33,973 nt of DNA from Planctomycetia bacterium (lineage in GTDB: Bacteria > Planctomycetota > Planctomycetia > Pirellulales > Thermoguttaceae). The stretch is from contig JAPLNP010000491.1 of NCBI GenBank assembly GCA_026401055.1, positions 1 through 33,973 of the forward strand, in the 5' to 3' direction. Each line of letters begins with the position of its first letter. Position 1 is the first letter of the stretch. A program made the position numbers and the translations under genes. Shown piece after piece: positions 8,031 to 17,522 of this stretch. The notes under the pieces were generated by a model that was given only the letters and a program-made list of their open reading frames with translations, searched no databases and was not told the origin of the DNA.

Positions 8031-9296
8031 GGTCGCGCAGTTATCCTCTTGCGAATTCTTGCCCATCTGCATCCGCATCGACACGAATCCGGCGGCCAGG
8101 ACCATTATGCCGAGCATGGCCGGCTGGCGGTATCGAATCGAACTGACAAAGATCACGTGCAACAGGGTGAAATACACCGCCGGCAGCCAACACAATACGT
8201 AAGGCCAGCCCAGACGGATCGTCGCGACGGCTCCGAGCACGCCCAGCAGCATCACCGGAACGTAGGTCGCCGTGATCGCCAACCGGACTGGCCACATCGA
8301 CAAGCTTGCCTCGTTTGGCCAAACGTTCCACATTCGCAGCAACTTGATCCCCGCCAACTGGAGCACCCGACCGGGATACGCCCGGGCCCAGGCCAGCGCG
8401 GCGTCTCGCATCCGGCGGTCCAGCCGAACCTCCAGCGGCACGCCCGCCTCGTCTGGGGCCCGCCGCGTTTCGGCGACGAACCGGTCGACGAACCCCATGT
8501 CGCTGGCCCCGGTGGCCTCGGGATTGAGCCCGTCGTACAGACTCGCCCCCACCTGAAGCGCGGTGGGAACGAACCGGCCGGTCACTCGGGCGTTGCGAAC
8601 CCACCAAGGCGTCATCACGACGACCAAGCCCAGGAGCATGGCGAGGCCCAGGGCGGCATGCCGCTTCCGCTGGTGGTCGAGCACTATGCCGAGGAGCACC
8701 GCGAAGGGGAGGAACAGGAGCCAACTGGGGCGTACCAAGGTAGCCGCGCCGCCGATCATGCCGGCGCCGATCGCCCAAGCCGCCGCGCCTCGCCCCGTTG
8801 CCGCCCGCCAGGCAATGACCCAAAGGGCCAGGTTGGCCAGCATCAGGGGGCAGAACGGGGCCTCGCTCAGCACGAGGATACTTGTCGCGATGGCTCCCGG
8901 ATACACCGCCGCAATCCCGCCGGCGATCCAGCCCGCGGTCGAGTCGAACAGCATCCTCGCCAACGACCAGACGCCCAAGACCGCCAGCGTGCCGAACACG
9001 GCCCCTAGCGCCCGAGCCCACGGGACCGACGGATTCTCGCCGCCCACGAGGAAGATCGGCGCCAAGAGCAGCGGATAGCCGGGCGTCCGAAAGACGCTTC
9101 CGTCAACGGGCCCGTAGCGATACGGCTCGCCGAAGGCGATCGATCGAGCCAACGACCAGTAACTCTGGCTGTCGCCGAAGGCGAACCGCTGGTCGATCCG
9201 CGTCTGCCACAAGACGCCCGCGGCCAATCGCAGCACCAGCGCCACGATCAGCAGCACCGCAAGTCGCTTGGCGGTGGCCACGCTCATGAGCTTCAC
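8025..9296 (-). CDS. GT39/ArnT-like integral membrane glycosyltransferase
   Basis: A 423-residue polytopic membrane protein with about ten hydrophobic segments. The first loop after transmembrane segment 1 carries RIDQRFAFGDSQSYWSLA: the Asp in the D-S-x-x-Y-x-x-L-A motif is the usual acidic residue of PMT/ArnT-type glycosyltransferases that use polyprenyl-phosphate sugar donors at the outer face of the inner membrane. PGYPLLLAP follows, as in this family. ATG 9296 and ATG 9287 are both possible starts. The stop TAG lies inside the REP-like inverted repeat, and the last residues (about SQEDNCATL) are likely repeat-derived or shifted. Acceptor (protein, lipid A or polymer) is unknown. The gene is upstream of the AsmA-like gene, both on the minus strand. 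Confidence 0.85.
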   Translation of the reverse strand: MKLMSVATAKRLAVLLIVALVLRLAAGVLWQTRIDQRFAFGDSQSYWSLARSIAFGEPYRYGPVDGSVFRTPGYPLLLAPIFLVGGENPSVPWARALGAVFGTLAVLGVWSLARMLFDSTAGWIAGGIAAVYPGAIATSILVLSEAPFCPLMLANLALWVIAWRAATGRGAAAWAIGAGMIGGAATLVRPSWLLFLPFAVLLGIVLDHQRKRHAALGLAMLLGLVVVMTPWWVRNARVTGRFVPTALQVGASLYDGLNPEATGASDMGFVDRFVAETRRAPDEAGVPLEVRLDRRMRDAALAWARAYPGRVLQLAGIKLLRMWNVWPNEASLSMWPVRLAITATYVPVMLLGVLGAVATIRLGWPYVLCWLPAVYFTLLHVIFVSSIRYRQPAMLGIMVLAAGFVSMRMQMGKNSQEDNCATL

Positions 9297-9449
9297 TCGG
9301 ACGGTTCACCTACTCTCGTCGCCCTGCCGGCTCCCCGACAAAACAGGCGGTGCATGGTAACTCACCGCCGACACCAGGGTCAAGGTGAAGTTGTATCTGA
9401 GTGAGAATTCTGGAGAAATTGGGGGTTGTGGCGAAAAGAGAGCGGAGAG

Positions 9450-10520
9450 TTAAGCGTTTTCCGCCGGCTCGCCGAGCATCAACCGGCCGAGGTCGTCCAG
9501 CCAGCACTCGATCGACGTGGTTTGATTCGCGTTGCGGTCGATCTCGCCGAACGCCTCCAGACACCGATCCAGACAGGCGGCCGCCGCCATCGCGTCGCCG
9601 GGCCATGCGGATCGGGCCTTGTGGACGGCTTCCCCCAACGTTGCATCCCGCGGCCGGGCCGTGCCGCTCAGGGTCAGCAGCACGTGGCGATAGAACTCAG
9701 CCGCGAATCGCACCACCTGGCGGAACCGCTCGCGGCGCGGCGCGGCGTCCTTGCCCGCCTCGTTGACAAACGCGGAGACCGCCGCGGCCAGTCGCACGCT
9801 GTCGAGCCTCGGTTGGGCCAGACCGCGGAGGAGACTCTCGCGGAACGTCCACAGCACGGGCTCCGCCAACTCCAGGGCCTGCCGGGGGCTGCCGTCGCCG
9901 TGGGTCGCCAGCCGCCGGGCTTCGTCCGCGCTGTCCACCCGGCCTTGACGCAACAGCAACTCGGCCACCAGGTCCTCCGGCAAGGGACGGAAGCGAATCG
10001 TTTGGCAGCGGGATCGGATGGTCGGCAATTGTCGCGCCGGACTCGTGCCGATGAGGATAAGCACGGATCGGGGCGGCGGCTCCTCGAGTGTTTTCAACAG
10101 CGAATTGGCCCCTTCGGCATTCAGATTGTCGGCGTCGTCGATGATCGCGACCTTCCGACCGCCCATGAACGGTTTGAGCCCGATGTCGTGACACAGCCCT
10201 TCACGCATCCGGTGCTCTTTGTCGCCGATCAGCAACTCCAGCGGGATGTAGGACTTGTCCTCCGGCTTGGCCACGAGGATCAGATCGGGATGCGTCCGGG
10301 CGGCGACTTGCACACAGCCCGGACACTCGCCGCAGGGGTCCATGGCCTCCTCGGGCCGCGTCTGGCAAAGCAGCGTCTGGGCCAACTTCAGGGCGAAAGC
10401 GCGTTTTCCAACGCCCGGCGGACCGACAAACAGAAAACTGCTCGCCAGCCGCCCCCGCCCGAGCGCCCGGCGGAACTGCTCCGCCACGTCGTCGTGTCCG
10501 TCAATACCGTGCCAAGACAT
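9450..10520 (-). CDS. holB: DNA polymerase III clamp-loader subunit (delta prime/DnaX-like)
   Basis: A 356-residue clamp-loader AAA+ protein. ATG 10520 opens MSWHGIDGHDDVAEQFRRAL, with Walker A GPPGVGKR at residues 33-40, a Cys zinc cluster in DPCGECPGC (about 61-69), Walker B region IIDDADNLNAEGANSLLKTL, LEEPPP, and the SRC motif (SRCQTIRF) that marks clamp-loader subunits. The length fits delta prime (about 330 residues) better than the longer tau/gamma. It helps load the sliding clamp on primed DNA. The gene follows tmk on the minus strand with a 38-base gap filled by a G-rich repeat, a common pairing (tmk-holB). The start lacks a good ribosome binding site, and the longer frame is only the shadow of tmk in another frame. 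Confidence 0.9.
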   Translation of the reverse strand: MSWHGIDGHDDVAEQFRRALGRGRLASSFLFVGPPGVGKRAFALKLAQTLLCQTRPEEAMDPCGECPGCVQVAARTHPDLILVAKPEDKSYIPLELLIGDKEHRMREGLCHDIGLKPFMGGRKVAIIDDADNLNAEGANSLLKTLEEPPPRSVLILIGTSPARQLPTIRSRCQTIRFRPLPEDLVAELLLRQGRVDSADEARRLATHGDGSPRQALELAEPVLWTFRESLLRGLAQPRLDSVRLAAAVSAFVNEAGKDAAPRRERFRQVVRFAAEFYRHVLLTLSGTARPRDATLGEAVHKARSAWPGDAMAAAACLDRCLEAFGEIDRNANQTTSIECWLDDLGRLMLGEPAENA

Positions 10521-10558
10521 TTCAGGGGTCAGGGATTGGGGGGTGGGGATTGGAGGCG
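10521..10558. repeat. G-rich repeat in the tmk-holB gap
   Basis: The plus strand reads GGGGTCAGGGATTGGGG and on, close to the block at 4543-4580. On the coding strand this is a C-rich run ending CTGACCCCTGAA directly before the holB ATG. Confidence 0.65.
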
Positions 10559-11233
10559 CTAGCCGCGCGGCGGAAGCCCGCGGTTGGCGCTCGGCTTTCC
10601 GCTTTCTGCTTTTCGCCTTTCGAGGATTTCTTGCACGGCGGCTTGAACGTCGGCGGCGACCGCGTCGACCGAGCGCGAGGCGTCGATCACGACGATTTCG
10701 TCGGGCCGTCGGGCCGCTTCGTCGAGGAAGCCTTGACGCACCCGGGCGTGGAAGGCGTCGCCCTGTCGCTCCATGCGGTCCAACGCGCGGTCCAGCCGGG
10801 TCGCGGCGGCGTCCGACGGCATGTCCAGCAGGATTGTCCGCTCGGGCATGACACCGGCGGTGGCGACCCGGCCTACCTCCCAAAGCGTCTGGACGTCCAA
10901 TCCTCCGGCGTGGCCTTGGTAGACCACGTTGGCCAGCAGGTATCGGTCGCACACCACGGTCTTGTCCGCCGCCAGTGCCGGCTGGATGACCTCATCGACC
11001 AGTTGCGCCCGGGCGGCCATGTACAAGAGCATTTCGCTCCGCCGGTCGATTCGCAGATCGTGGCGATCGAGCAGCAGTCCGCGGATGGCTTCTCCCAGCG
11101 GAGTGCTTCCCGGGTCGCGGCAGGTGACCACATCGTGGCCCAAGGAGCGCAGCCACCGGCAGAGCCGCTCCATTTGGGTGGATTTGCCCGTCCCGTCGCA
11201 ACCGTCGATGGAGAAGAACATGGCGTTTGGCAT
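10559..11233 (-). CDS. tmk: Thymidylate kinase
   Basis: A 224-residue dTMP kinase, which phosphorylates dTMP to dTDP in the cytoplasm for DNA synthesis. It opens MPNAMFFSIDGCDGTGKSTQ, with P-loop GCDGTGKS, then RDPGSTPLGE (the usual REPGGT-type motif, here RDPGST), the DR-Y motif (VVCDRYLLANVVYQG) and a Lid with Arg (DRALDRMERQGDAFHARVRQG). ATG 11233 or ATG 11221 could start it. Its C-terminus (ERRKAESGKPSANRGLPPRG) is unlike family members and is encoded by repeat-like DNA at 10559-10620. The stop TAG lies in that repeat. holB follows 38 bases downstream. Confidence 0.92.
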   Translation of the reverse strand: MPNAMFFSIDGCDGTGKSTQMERLCRWLRSLGHDVVTCRDPGSTPLGEAIRGLLLDRHDLRIDRRSEMLLYMAARAQLVDEVIQPALAADKTVVCDRYLLANVVYQGHAGGLDVQTLWEVGRVATAGVMPERTILLDMPSDAAATRLDRALDRMERQGDAFHARVRQGFLDEAARRPDEIVVIDASRSVDAVAADVQAAVQEILERRKAESGKPSANRGLPPRG

Positions 11234-11290
11234 GGACTGTCTCGGGGTCGAAGCACCTGATTGTAAGCCGTGGGTCCGCTCGCGTGAAGG

Positions 11291-11326
11291 TGAGAGGTCC
11301 GAACCGAATGAGAGGTCCGAACCGAA
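11291..11326. repeat. Perfect 18-base tandem direct repeat in the tmk/marR divergent region
   Basis: TGAGAGGTCCGAACCGAA occurs twice back to back (11291-11308 and 11309-11326). It lies about 12 bases before the candidate -35 box of the marR operon. Tandem short repeats beside a promoter are candidate regulator sites, but it could also be a chance duplication. Confidence 0.6.
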
Positions 11327-11337
11327 AAACGCGGCTC

Positions 11338-11374
11338 TTGACGCGAGAATAGTTTATGTATATGAATAGTACAT
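11338..11374 (+). promoter_or_regulatory. Candidate promoter and operator of the marR-macA-macB operon
   Basis: TTGACG at 11338-11343 and TATGAA at 11361-11366 are separated by 17 bases. The surrounding stretch is unusually AT-rich for this GC-rich DNA. ATGTA (11356-11360) and TACAT (11370-11374) form an imperfect palindrome over the -10 region, a natural place for a MarR dimer. GAATAGT is also repeated at 11347-11353 and 11364-11370. Confidence 0.5.
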
Positions 11375-11420
11375 GCCACTGAATTAGCGCGACGCGCGGC
11401 ATTTTCCGCCGGGAAGCTCC

Positions 11421-11909
11421 ATGGACGATTCACTGATCTTGGAACAGGCCCACGCGATGGCCTCGATGATGCTCTCGCTGATGCGGCAGTTGGCCGTGCC
11501 CGACGACAGCTTGGCCGCCCGGCTGCCGCTGGCCCAATTGAAGGTCTGTGCGGTTCTTTCGGGGGGTACGCGGTCGATGTCGTCTCTCGGCCGGGAACTC
11601 GGTGTCTCGCTCAGCGCGATGACGCAGATTGCCGACCGCCTGGAGCTCGCCCGGCTGGTCCGGCGAATCCCCGACCCGACCGATCGCCGCGTCAAGTGCC
11701 TGGAGTTGACGCCCCGCGGTCAGAGGACCATGCGACGCCGTCAAGAAGCCCGCGCGCGGCGCGTCGTGGAGATCCTGGGGCGCTTGTCCGCGGACGAGAG
11801 AGCGGGGGCGCTGGCAACGTTCGAGACGCTCCTGGACGCTTGTGCCGCGACCAGCGATGACACGCCGGCGGCGGAAGACATCGGTTCGGCACCGAGGGTG
11901 ATCCTATGA
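11421..11909 (+). CDS. MarR-family transcriptional regulator
   Basis: A 162-residue protein with the MarR winged helix-turn-helix at about residues 35-105: recognition helix region GVSLSAMTQIADRLELARLV and wing RRIPDPTDRRVKCLELTPRG, with the D-x-R-x-x-x-L-x-L-T-x-x-G signature. MarR dimers usually repress an adjacent efflux or stress operon until a ligand binds. Here it precedes macA-like and macB-like genes. Its TGA stop overlaps the next ATG by four bases (ATGA), giving translational coupling, and the promoter region holds a palindrome that it could bind, as inferred. GGGAAG lies shortly upstream of ATG 11421. A C-terminal Ala/Pro-rich tail extends beyond the domain. Confidence 0.88.
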   Translation: MDDSLILEQAHAMASMMLSLMRQLAVPDDSLAARLPLAQLKVCAVLSGGTRSMSSLGRELGVSLSAMTQIADRLELARLVRRIPDPTDRRVKCLELTPRGQRTMRRRQEARARRVVEILGRLSADERAGALATFETLLDACAATSDDTPAAEDIGSAPRVIL

Positions 11910-13210
11910 AGACGGCATTTCTTTTTGCCTTGGTGGTGTTGCTCGCGGGCGGAGGGCTGGCGTATTACACGACCCACGGCGCCGCCGAGCCGGAGGCCCG
12001 TTTCCGCACCGCCACGGTCGAGCGCGATGAGTTGCTCGCGACGATCGGCGCCACCGGGACGGTGGAGCCGGAAGAGGTCGTCGACGTGGGCGCCCAGGTC
12101 GTCGGGCGGATCAAGAGTCTCGGCGTCGATCCCGCCGACCCGAACAAAACGATCGACTACGGCTCCGTCGTTCAAGAGGACACCGTGTTGGCGCGAATTG
12201 ACGACGCGATCTACAGGGCCCAAGTCGACCAGGCCGAGGCGTCGCTCCTGCGCGCCCAGGCCGATCTGCTCCAGGCCGAGGCAAAGCGTTACCAGACGCA
12301 ACAGGACTGGAATCGGGCCCAAAGTCTTCTGCCGACCAAATCCATCGCCAAGACCGATTACGACCTGGACGAGGCCAACTACAAGGCGGCCGATGCCGCC
12401 GTTGCCGTGGGCAAGGCGATGATCAAGCAGGACGAGGCGATGCTCCGGCTGGCGAAGACCAACCTCGACTACACGGTCATCAAGTCGCCCGTCACGGGCG
12501 TGATCGTCGATCGCCGCGTCAACATCGGCCAGACGGTGGTCGCCAGTTTCAACGCCCCCAGCCTCTTCCTGATTGCCAAGGACCTTCGCCGGATGCAGGT
12601 TTGGGCTTCGGTCAACGAGGCCGACATCGGCCGCATCCACAAGGATATGCCGGTGCGATTCACCGTGGACGCCTATCCGGGCGAGGTCTTCCTCGGCAAG
12701 GTGGCGCAAATCCGCCTGAACGCCACGATGACGCAAAACGTCGTGACGTACACGGTGGTGATCTCGACCGACAATTCCGATCTCAAGCTGCTCCCCTACC
12801 TGACCGCGAATGTGCAGTTCGTGCTCGAAGCGCGTCCCAACGTGCTGCTGGTGCCCAACGCCGCGTTGCGGTGGCGGCCGCTGCCCGAGCAGATGGTTCC
12901 CGCCGCGCGCGAGGCGGTGGCATCCGCTTCGTCCGGCGAAGGGGGCCAGCCTCCGGCGAAGCCCGCGCGCGACGCCGCGGCGCGGCTGCAGCGCGGCCGT
13001 GTTTGGGTGCCCGACGGCAAGCTTGTCCGGCCGATCGAGGTCGCCGTCGGCATCAGCGACGGGTCGGTGACCGAGGTGTCTCCCCTGACAAGCGGCGAGG
13101 TGAAAGAGGGGACGGACGTGGTCGTCGCGGAGATCCGCGCCGAGGGGGACACTCAGACCACCAACCCGTTCATGCCCAACATGTTCGGCGGCGGCAAGAA
13201 ACAGCAATGA
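11906..13210 (+). CDS. MacA-like periplasmic adaptor (HlyD family)
   Basis: A 434-residue membrane fusion protein. Residues 1-20 (MKTAFLFALVVLLAGGGLAY) form a signal anchor. A barrel-sandwich/lipoyl-like half (GTVEPEEVVDVGAQVVGRIK) precedes a long alpha-hairpin (about 95-175, QVDQAEASLLRAQADLLQAE), then the second half (VIKSPVTGVIVDRRVNIGQT) and a beta-barrel domain. The adaptor links an ABC permease to a TolC channel across the periplasm. ATG overlaps the MarR stop by four bases. The C-terminus ends in a Met/Pro/Gly-rich tail (NPFMPNMFGGGKKQQ), which is unusual. The gene is followed by a 153-base gap with a repeat before macB. Confidence 0.88.
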   Translation: MKTAFLFALVVLLAGGGLAYYTTHGAAEPEARFRTATVERDELLATIGATGTVEPEEVVDVGAQVVGRIKSLGVDPADPNKTIDYGSVVQEDTVLARIDDAIYRAQVDQAEASLLRAQADLLQAEAKRYQTQQDWNRAQSLLPTKSIAKTDYDLDEANYKAADAAVAVGKAMIKQDEAMLRLAKTNLDYTVIKSPVTGVIVDRRVNIGQTVVASFNAPSLFLIAKDLRRMQVWASVNEADIGRIHKDMPVRFTVDAYPGEVFLGKVAQIRLNATMTQNVVTYTVVISTDNSDLKLLPYLTANVQFVLEARPNVLLVPNAALRWRPLPEQMVPAAREAVASASSGEGGQPPAKPARDAAARLQRGRVWVPDGKLVRPIEVAVGISDGSVTEVSPLTSGEVKEGTDVVVAEIRAEGDTQTTNPFMPNMFGGGKKQQ

Positions 13211-13211
13211 A

Positions 13212-13325
13212 CGGGGGATTGTCCCGACTTGCGCGGCCAGGGGACTGTCCCGATTTTCGTGGCGCGGAGGACGTTGCCTCGCCGACGAGCGTTTTCGCCG
13301 CGAAGATGGGGCTGTCCCCCTCGTG
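13212..13325. repeat. Repeat element between macA-like and macB-like genes
   Basis: The element starts two bases after the macA stop with GGGGGATTGTCCC and ends near 13322 with GGGGCTGTCCCCC. Reverse-complemented, the right end reads GGGGGACAGCCCC, so the ends form an imperfect terminal inverted repeat. A related GGGGGGACAGTCCCC occurs at 30308-30322. It splits the pump operon without obvious harm to either gene. Confidence 0.55.
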
Positions 13326-13363
13326 GAGTCGGTCGCGGCAACCGAAAGTCAACGGACGCGCTC

Positions 13364-15577
<2,214 letters not shown>

Positions 15578-15605
15578 GAGGCTGTGAATCTTTCAAGACC
15601 GTCAT

Positions 15606-15656
15606 CGTAAGTCGTTATTCCTCGTCGCAAGTTTGACCGTGAAATAAGGACTTACG
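15606..15656. repeat. Inverted repeat downstream of macB-like gene
   Basis: CGTAAGTCGTTATT (15606-15619) and AATAAGGACTTACG (15643-15656) pair at 13 of 14 positions around a 23-base loop. It could be a hairpin at the end of the operon transcript or a REP-type repeat. There is no T-run directly after it. Confidence 0.6.
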
Positions 15657-15704
15657 TCAACAGGAGCGCCTTTTCGTCGATAGGTTCACGTTCTCTGAGG
15701 AGAT

Positions 15705-15788
15705 AAAGGGGACAGGCGGACATATTGGGGTAGGACCGAGATCTTACCAAATCACCTATCCTCGCCAGTATATGCGACTGTCCCCTTT
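15705..15788. repeat. GGGGACAG/CTGTCCCC element (REP/MITE-like)
   Basis: The left arm begins AAAGGGGACAG (15705-15715) and the right arm is CTGTCCCCTTT (15778-15788), giving an 11-base perfect terminal inverted repeat with partial pairing further in. The size (about 84 bases) fits a non-autonomous REP/MITE element. No transposase is nearby. Confidence 0.65.
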
Positions 15789-15812
15789 TTCCCGCCTACC
15801 GATCCTTTTCTC

Positions 15813-15868
15813 CGCCTTTTCTCCGCTTTTCTCCGGCTGACACCTTTTCTCCGGCCTTTTCTCCGGCT
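15813..15868. repeat. CTTTTCTCCG repeat array
   Basis: Five copies of CTTTTCTCCG, some with a GGCT extension, occur between 15813 and 15868. The pattern is simple and degenerate, next to the GGGGACAG element and just downstream of the ankyrin gene's stop on the minus strand. Confidence 0.6.
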
Positions 15869-15871
15869 CAC

Positions 15872-16567
15872 TCAGTCTCGATCATGCCCCCGTTGAGCCA
15901 TTTCCTTCTTCAACCAAGCCAAGGTCTCCCTTTGAGGTTGTGCCCATTCTGGATGCAGTCGGTAGGCTTTGGCTCCCAGCTTCAGATTGTCTTCCACGTG
16001 ATCGACTGCCGTCCAACCACGGTTGTCGGCAGCGAAGAAATCGGCGCCACGTTCGATCAACAGCCGAACGATATTCAAACGCCCGGCAAATGCTGCGCAG
16101 TGGAGTGTCGTCACACCCGCGAGCGTGCTCCTCTTGTTGACGTCGGCACCGTAGCCGAGGACAAGTGTGATGGTCTCCGAGCTTGCCCAATTCACAAGTT
16201 CCATCAATGGCGTGCGATCCGCGGCAGTGGGATCGATTGCATTTACGTCAGGACCATATTCCAGCATTAGGCGAATTCGCTCCTCATCGCTCTTGTGGCA
16301 GGATACGAGGAACGGATCCCTCGCCGGTTCTGTCGGCCTAATGCTCGCGCCGCGCTCGAGAAGTAGTCGCACTGTGGCCGCATTGCTCATATGAGAGCGC
16401 CCGGCATGCGCCAAAGGCGTCAAGCCCAATTCACCAACGACATCCGCATTTGCGCCCCAGTCCAGAAGATGTCTCACGTAAGTGACGTTGCCTCGCCCAG
16501 CAGCCTTGATGAGAGCCTTGTCCAGTCGCTGCTGGCGGCTGCTGCTCCCGCGCTCGTCGCTTCGCAT
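15872..16567 (-). CDS. Ankyrin-repeat protein
   Basis: A 231-residue protein consisting mainly of five or six ankyrin repeats, with tell-tale pieces LDWGANADVVGELGLTPLAH, LLLERGASI, LMLEYGPDVNAID, LVLGYGADVNKRSTLAGVTT and LLIERGADFFAADNRGWTAVD. It has no signal peptide, so it is probably a cytoplasmic protein-binding module. ATG 16567 is chosen; an in-frame GTG at 16591 would overlap the WYL gene. With ATG 16567 it lies seven bases after the WYL stop, so the two are probably co-transcribed. The partner is unknown. Confidence 0.8.
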   Translation of the reverse strand: MRSDERGSSSRQQRLDKALIKAAGRGNVTYVRHLLDWGANADVVGELGLTPLAHAGRSHMSNAATVRLLLERGASIRPTEPARDPFLVSCHKSDEERIRLMLEYGPDVNAIDPTAADRTPLMELVNWASSETITLVLGYGADVNKRSTLAGVTTLHCAAFAGRLNIVRLLIERGADFFAADNRGWTAVDHVEDNLKLGAKAYRLHPEWAQPQRETLAWLKKEMAQRGHDRD

Positions 16568-16574
16568 CTTTACG

Positions 16575-17522
16575 TCACCACACGGCCACACCGCCGACGA
16601 TGCGGCGCAGCTCGGGCGGACGGATCACTTCGGCCTGGTCGCCGTAGCCGAGGATCCACCATGAGATCTCGTTCAGGCCCGACACGGTGACGTGAAAATC
16701 GAGCGAGCCGTCCGGCCGGAACTCGACCCACTGGCTCTTGTGCCACGTCACCTCGGCGACGTTCTGCGCGACGCGAGGGCCGAACCGGACGCAGATCTCC
16801 TGGTCGGGACCCGGCTCGGGGATCAGGTGCCAGGCGTTGCGAAGGTAGCGTTCGACGGAGAAGCCGCGGGGCACCTCGAACGGGTCGCCCAGCGGCTGGA
16901 GGTCGACGATCCGCCCGACGTTGAACGTTCGCACGGTGCGGTGGAGCGTCGAACGGCCGATCACGTACCAGCTTCGGCGGCTGAACAAGAGCCGGTAGGG
17001 ATTCAGCCGGGTGCGGAATTCGCCCTCGGCCGTGGGCGCCGCGTAGCGAATGCGCACGCTCTTGCGCTCGGCGGCCGCCTCGAGGAGTTGTTCGTAGATC
17101 GGCTGCTGGCCCTCGAGCGGATTGGTCGGCGGCATCTCGATCTGCACCGAGTCGACCGCCGATCGCAACTGCTCGCGGAGCCGCGTCGGCAGGCTGCTTT
17201 CGAGTTTCATCGCGGCGTTTCGGGCCGGCGCGAGAAACGGCATTTGCGAGCGGCCCATCTCGTGGCACAAGACCACCAGCGCGATGGCCTCTTCGGGCGT
17301 GAAGTTGGTCGGCGGCAGGAACTGCGTGCCCGGCAGTCGATACCGCCCGTTGGGCTCGTCGTAAATCAGCGGGAGTCCCGATTCCCGGAGGATGTCCAGA
17401 TCGCGAAAGATGGTCCGCCGGCTGACGCCGCAGGCCGCGGCGAGCGACTCGGCGTTATATCCCTTTCCAGCCTGAAGCAGGGCGAGCAGACGGAGCAGGC
17501 GTTGGATTCGCGACAGGTTCAT
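16575..17522 (-). CDS. WYL-domain transcriptional regulator (YafY type)
   Basis: A 315-residue protein: N-terminal winged helix (MNLSRIQRLLRLLALLQAGK, then LAAACGVSRRTIFRDLDILR), and a WYL domain at about 130-220 with RNPYRLLF-type and SWYVIGRS sequences, where the WYL motif reads WYV. A C-terminal WCX-like part follows (LRNAWHLIPEPG and WWILGYGDQAEVIRPPELR). WYL domains sense a ligand, often a nucleotide, to control gene expression or defence systems. ATG 17522 is chosen because the helix-turn-helix starts there. The gene overlaps the end of the TolC-like gene by 68 bases in another frame, so it is likely in the same transcript, with the ankyrin gene after it. Confidence 0.85.
   Translation of the reverse strand: MNLSRIQRLLRLLALLQAGKGYNAESLAAACGVSRRTIFRDLDILRESGLPLIYDEPNGRYRLPGTQFLPPTNFTPEEAIALVVLCHEMGRSQMPFLAPARNAAMKLESSLPTRLREQLRSAVDSVQIEMPPTNPLEGQQPIYEQLLEAAAERKSVRIRYAAPTAEGEFRTRLNPYRLLFSRRSWYVIGRSTLHRTVRTFNVGRIVDLQPLGDPFEVPRGFSVERYLRNAWHLIPEPGPDQEICVRFGPRVAQNVAEVTWHKSQWVEFRPDGSLDFHVTVSGLNEISWWILGYGDQAEVIRPPELRRIVGGVAVW

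Noticed and set aside
6355-8202. 615-residue plus-strand open frame
   Set aside because: It lies opposite the AsmA-like and glycosyltransferase genes; in GC-rich DNA, antisense frames are long by chance, and it has no domain or ribosome binding site.
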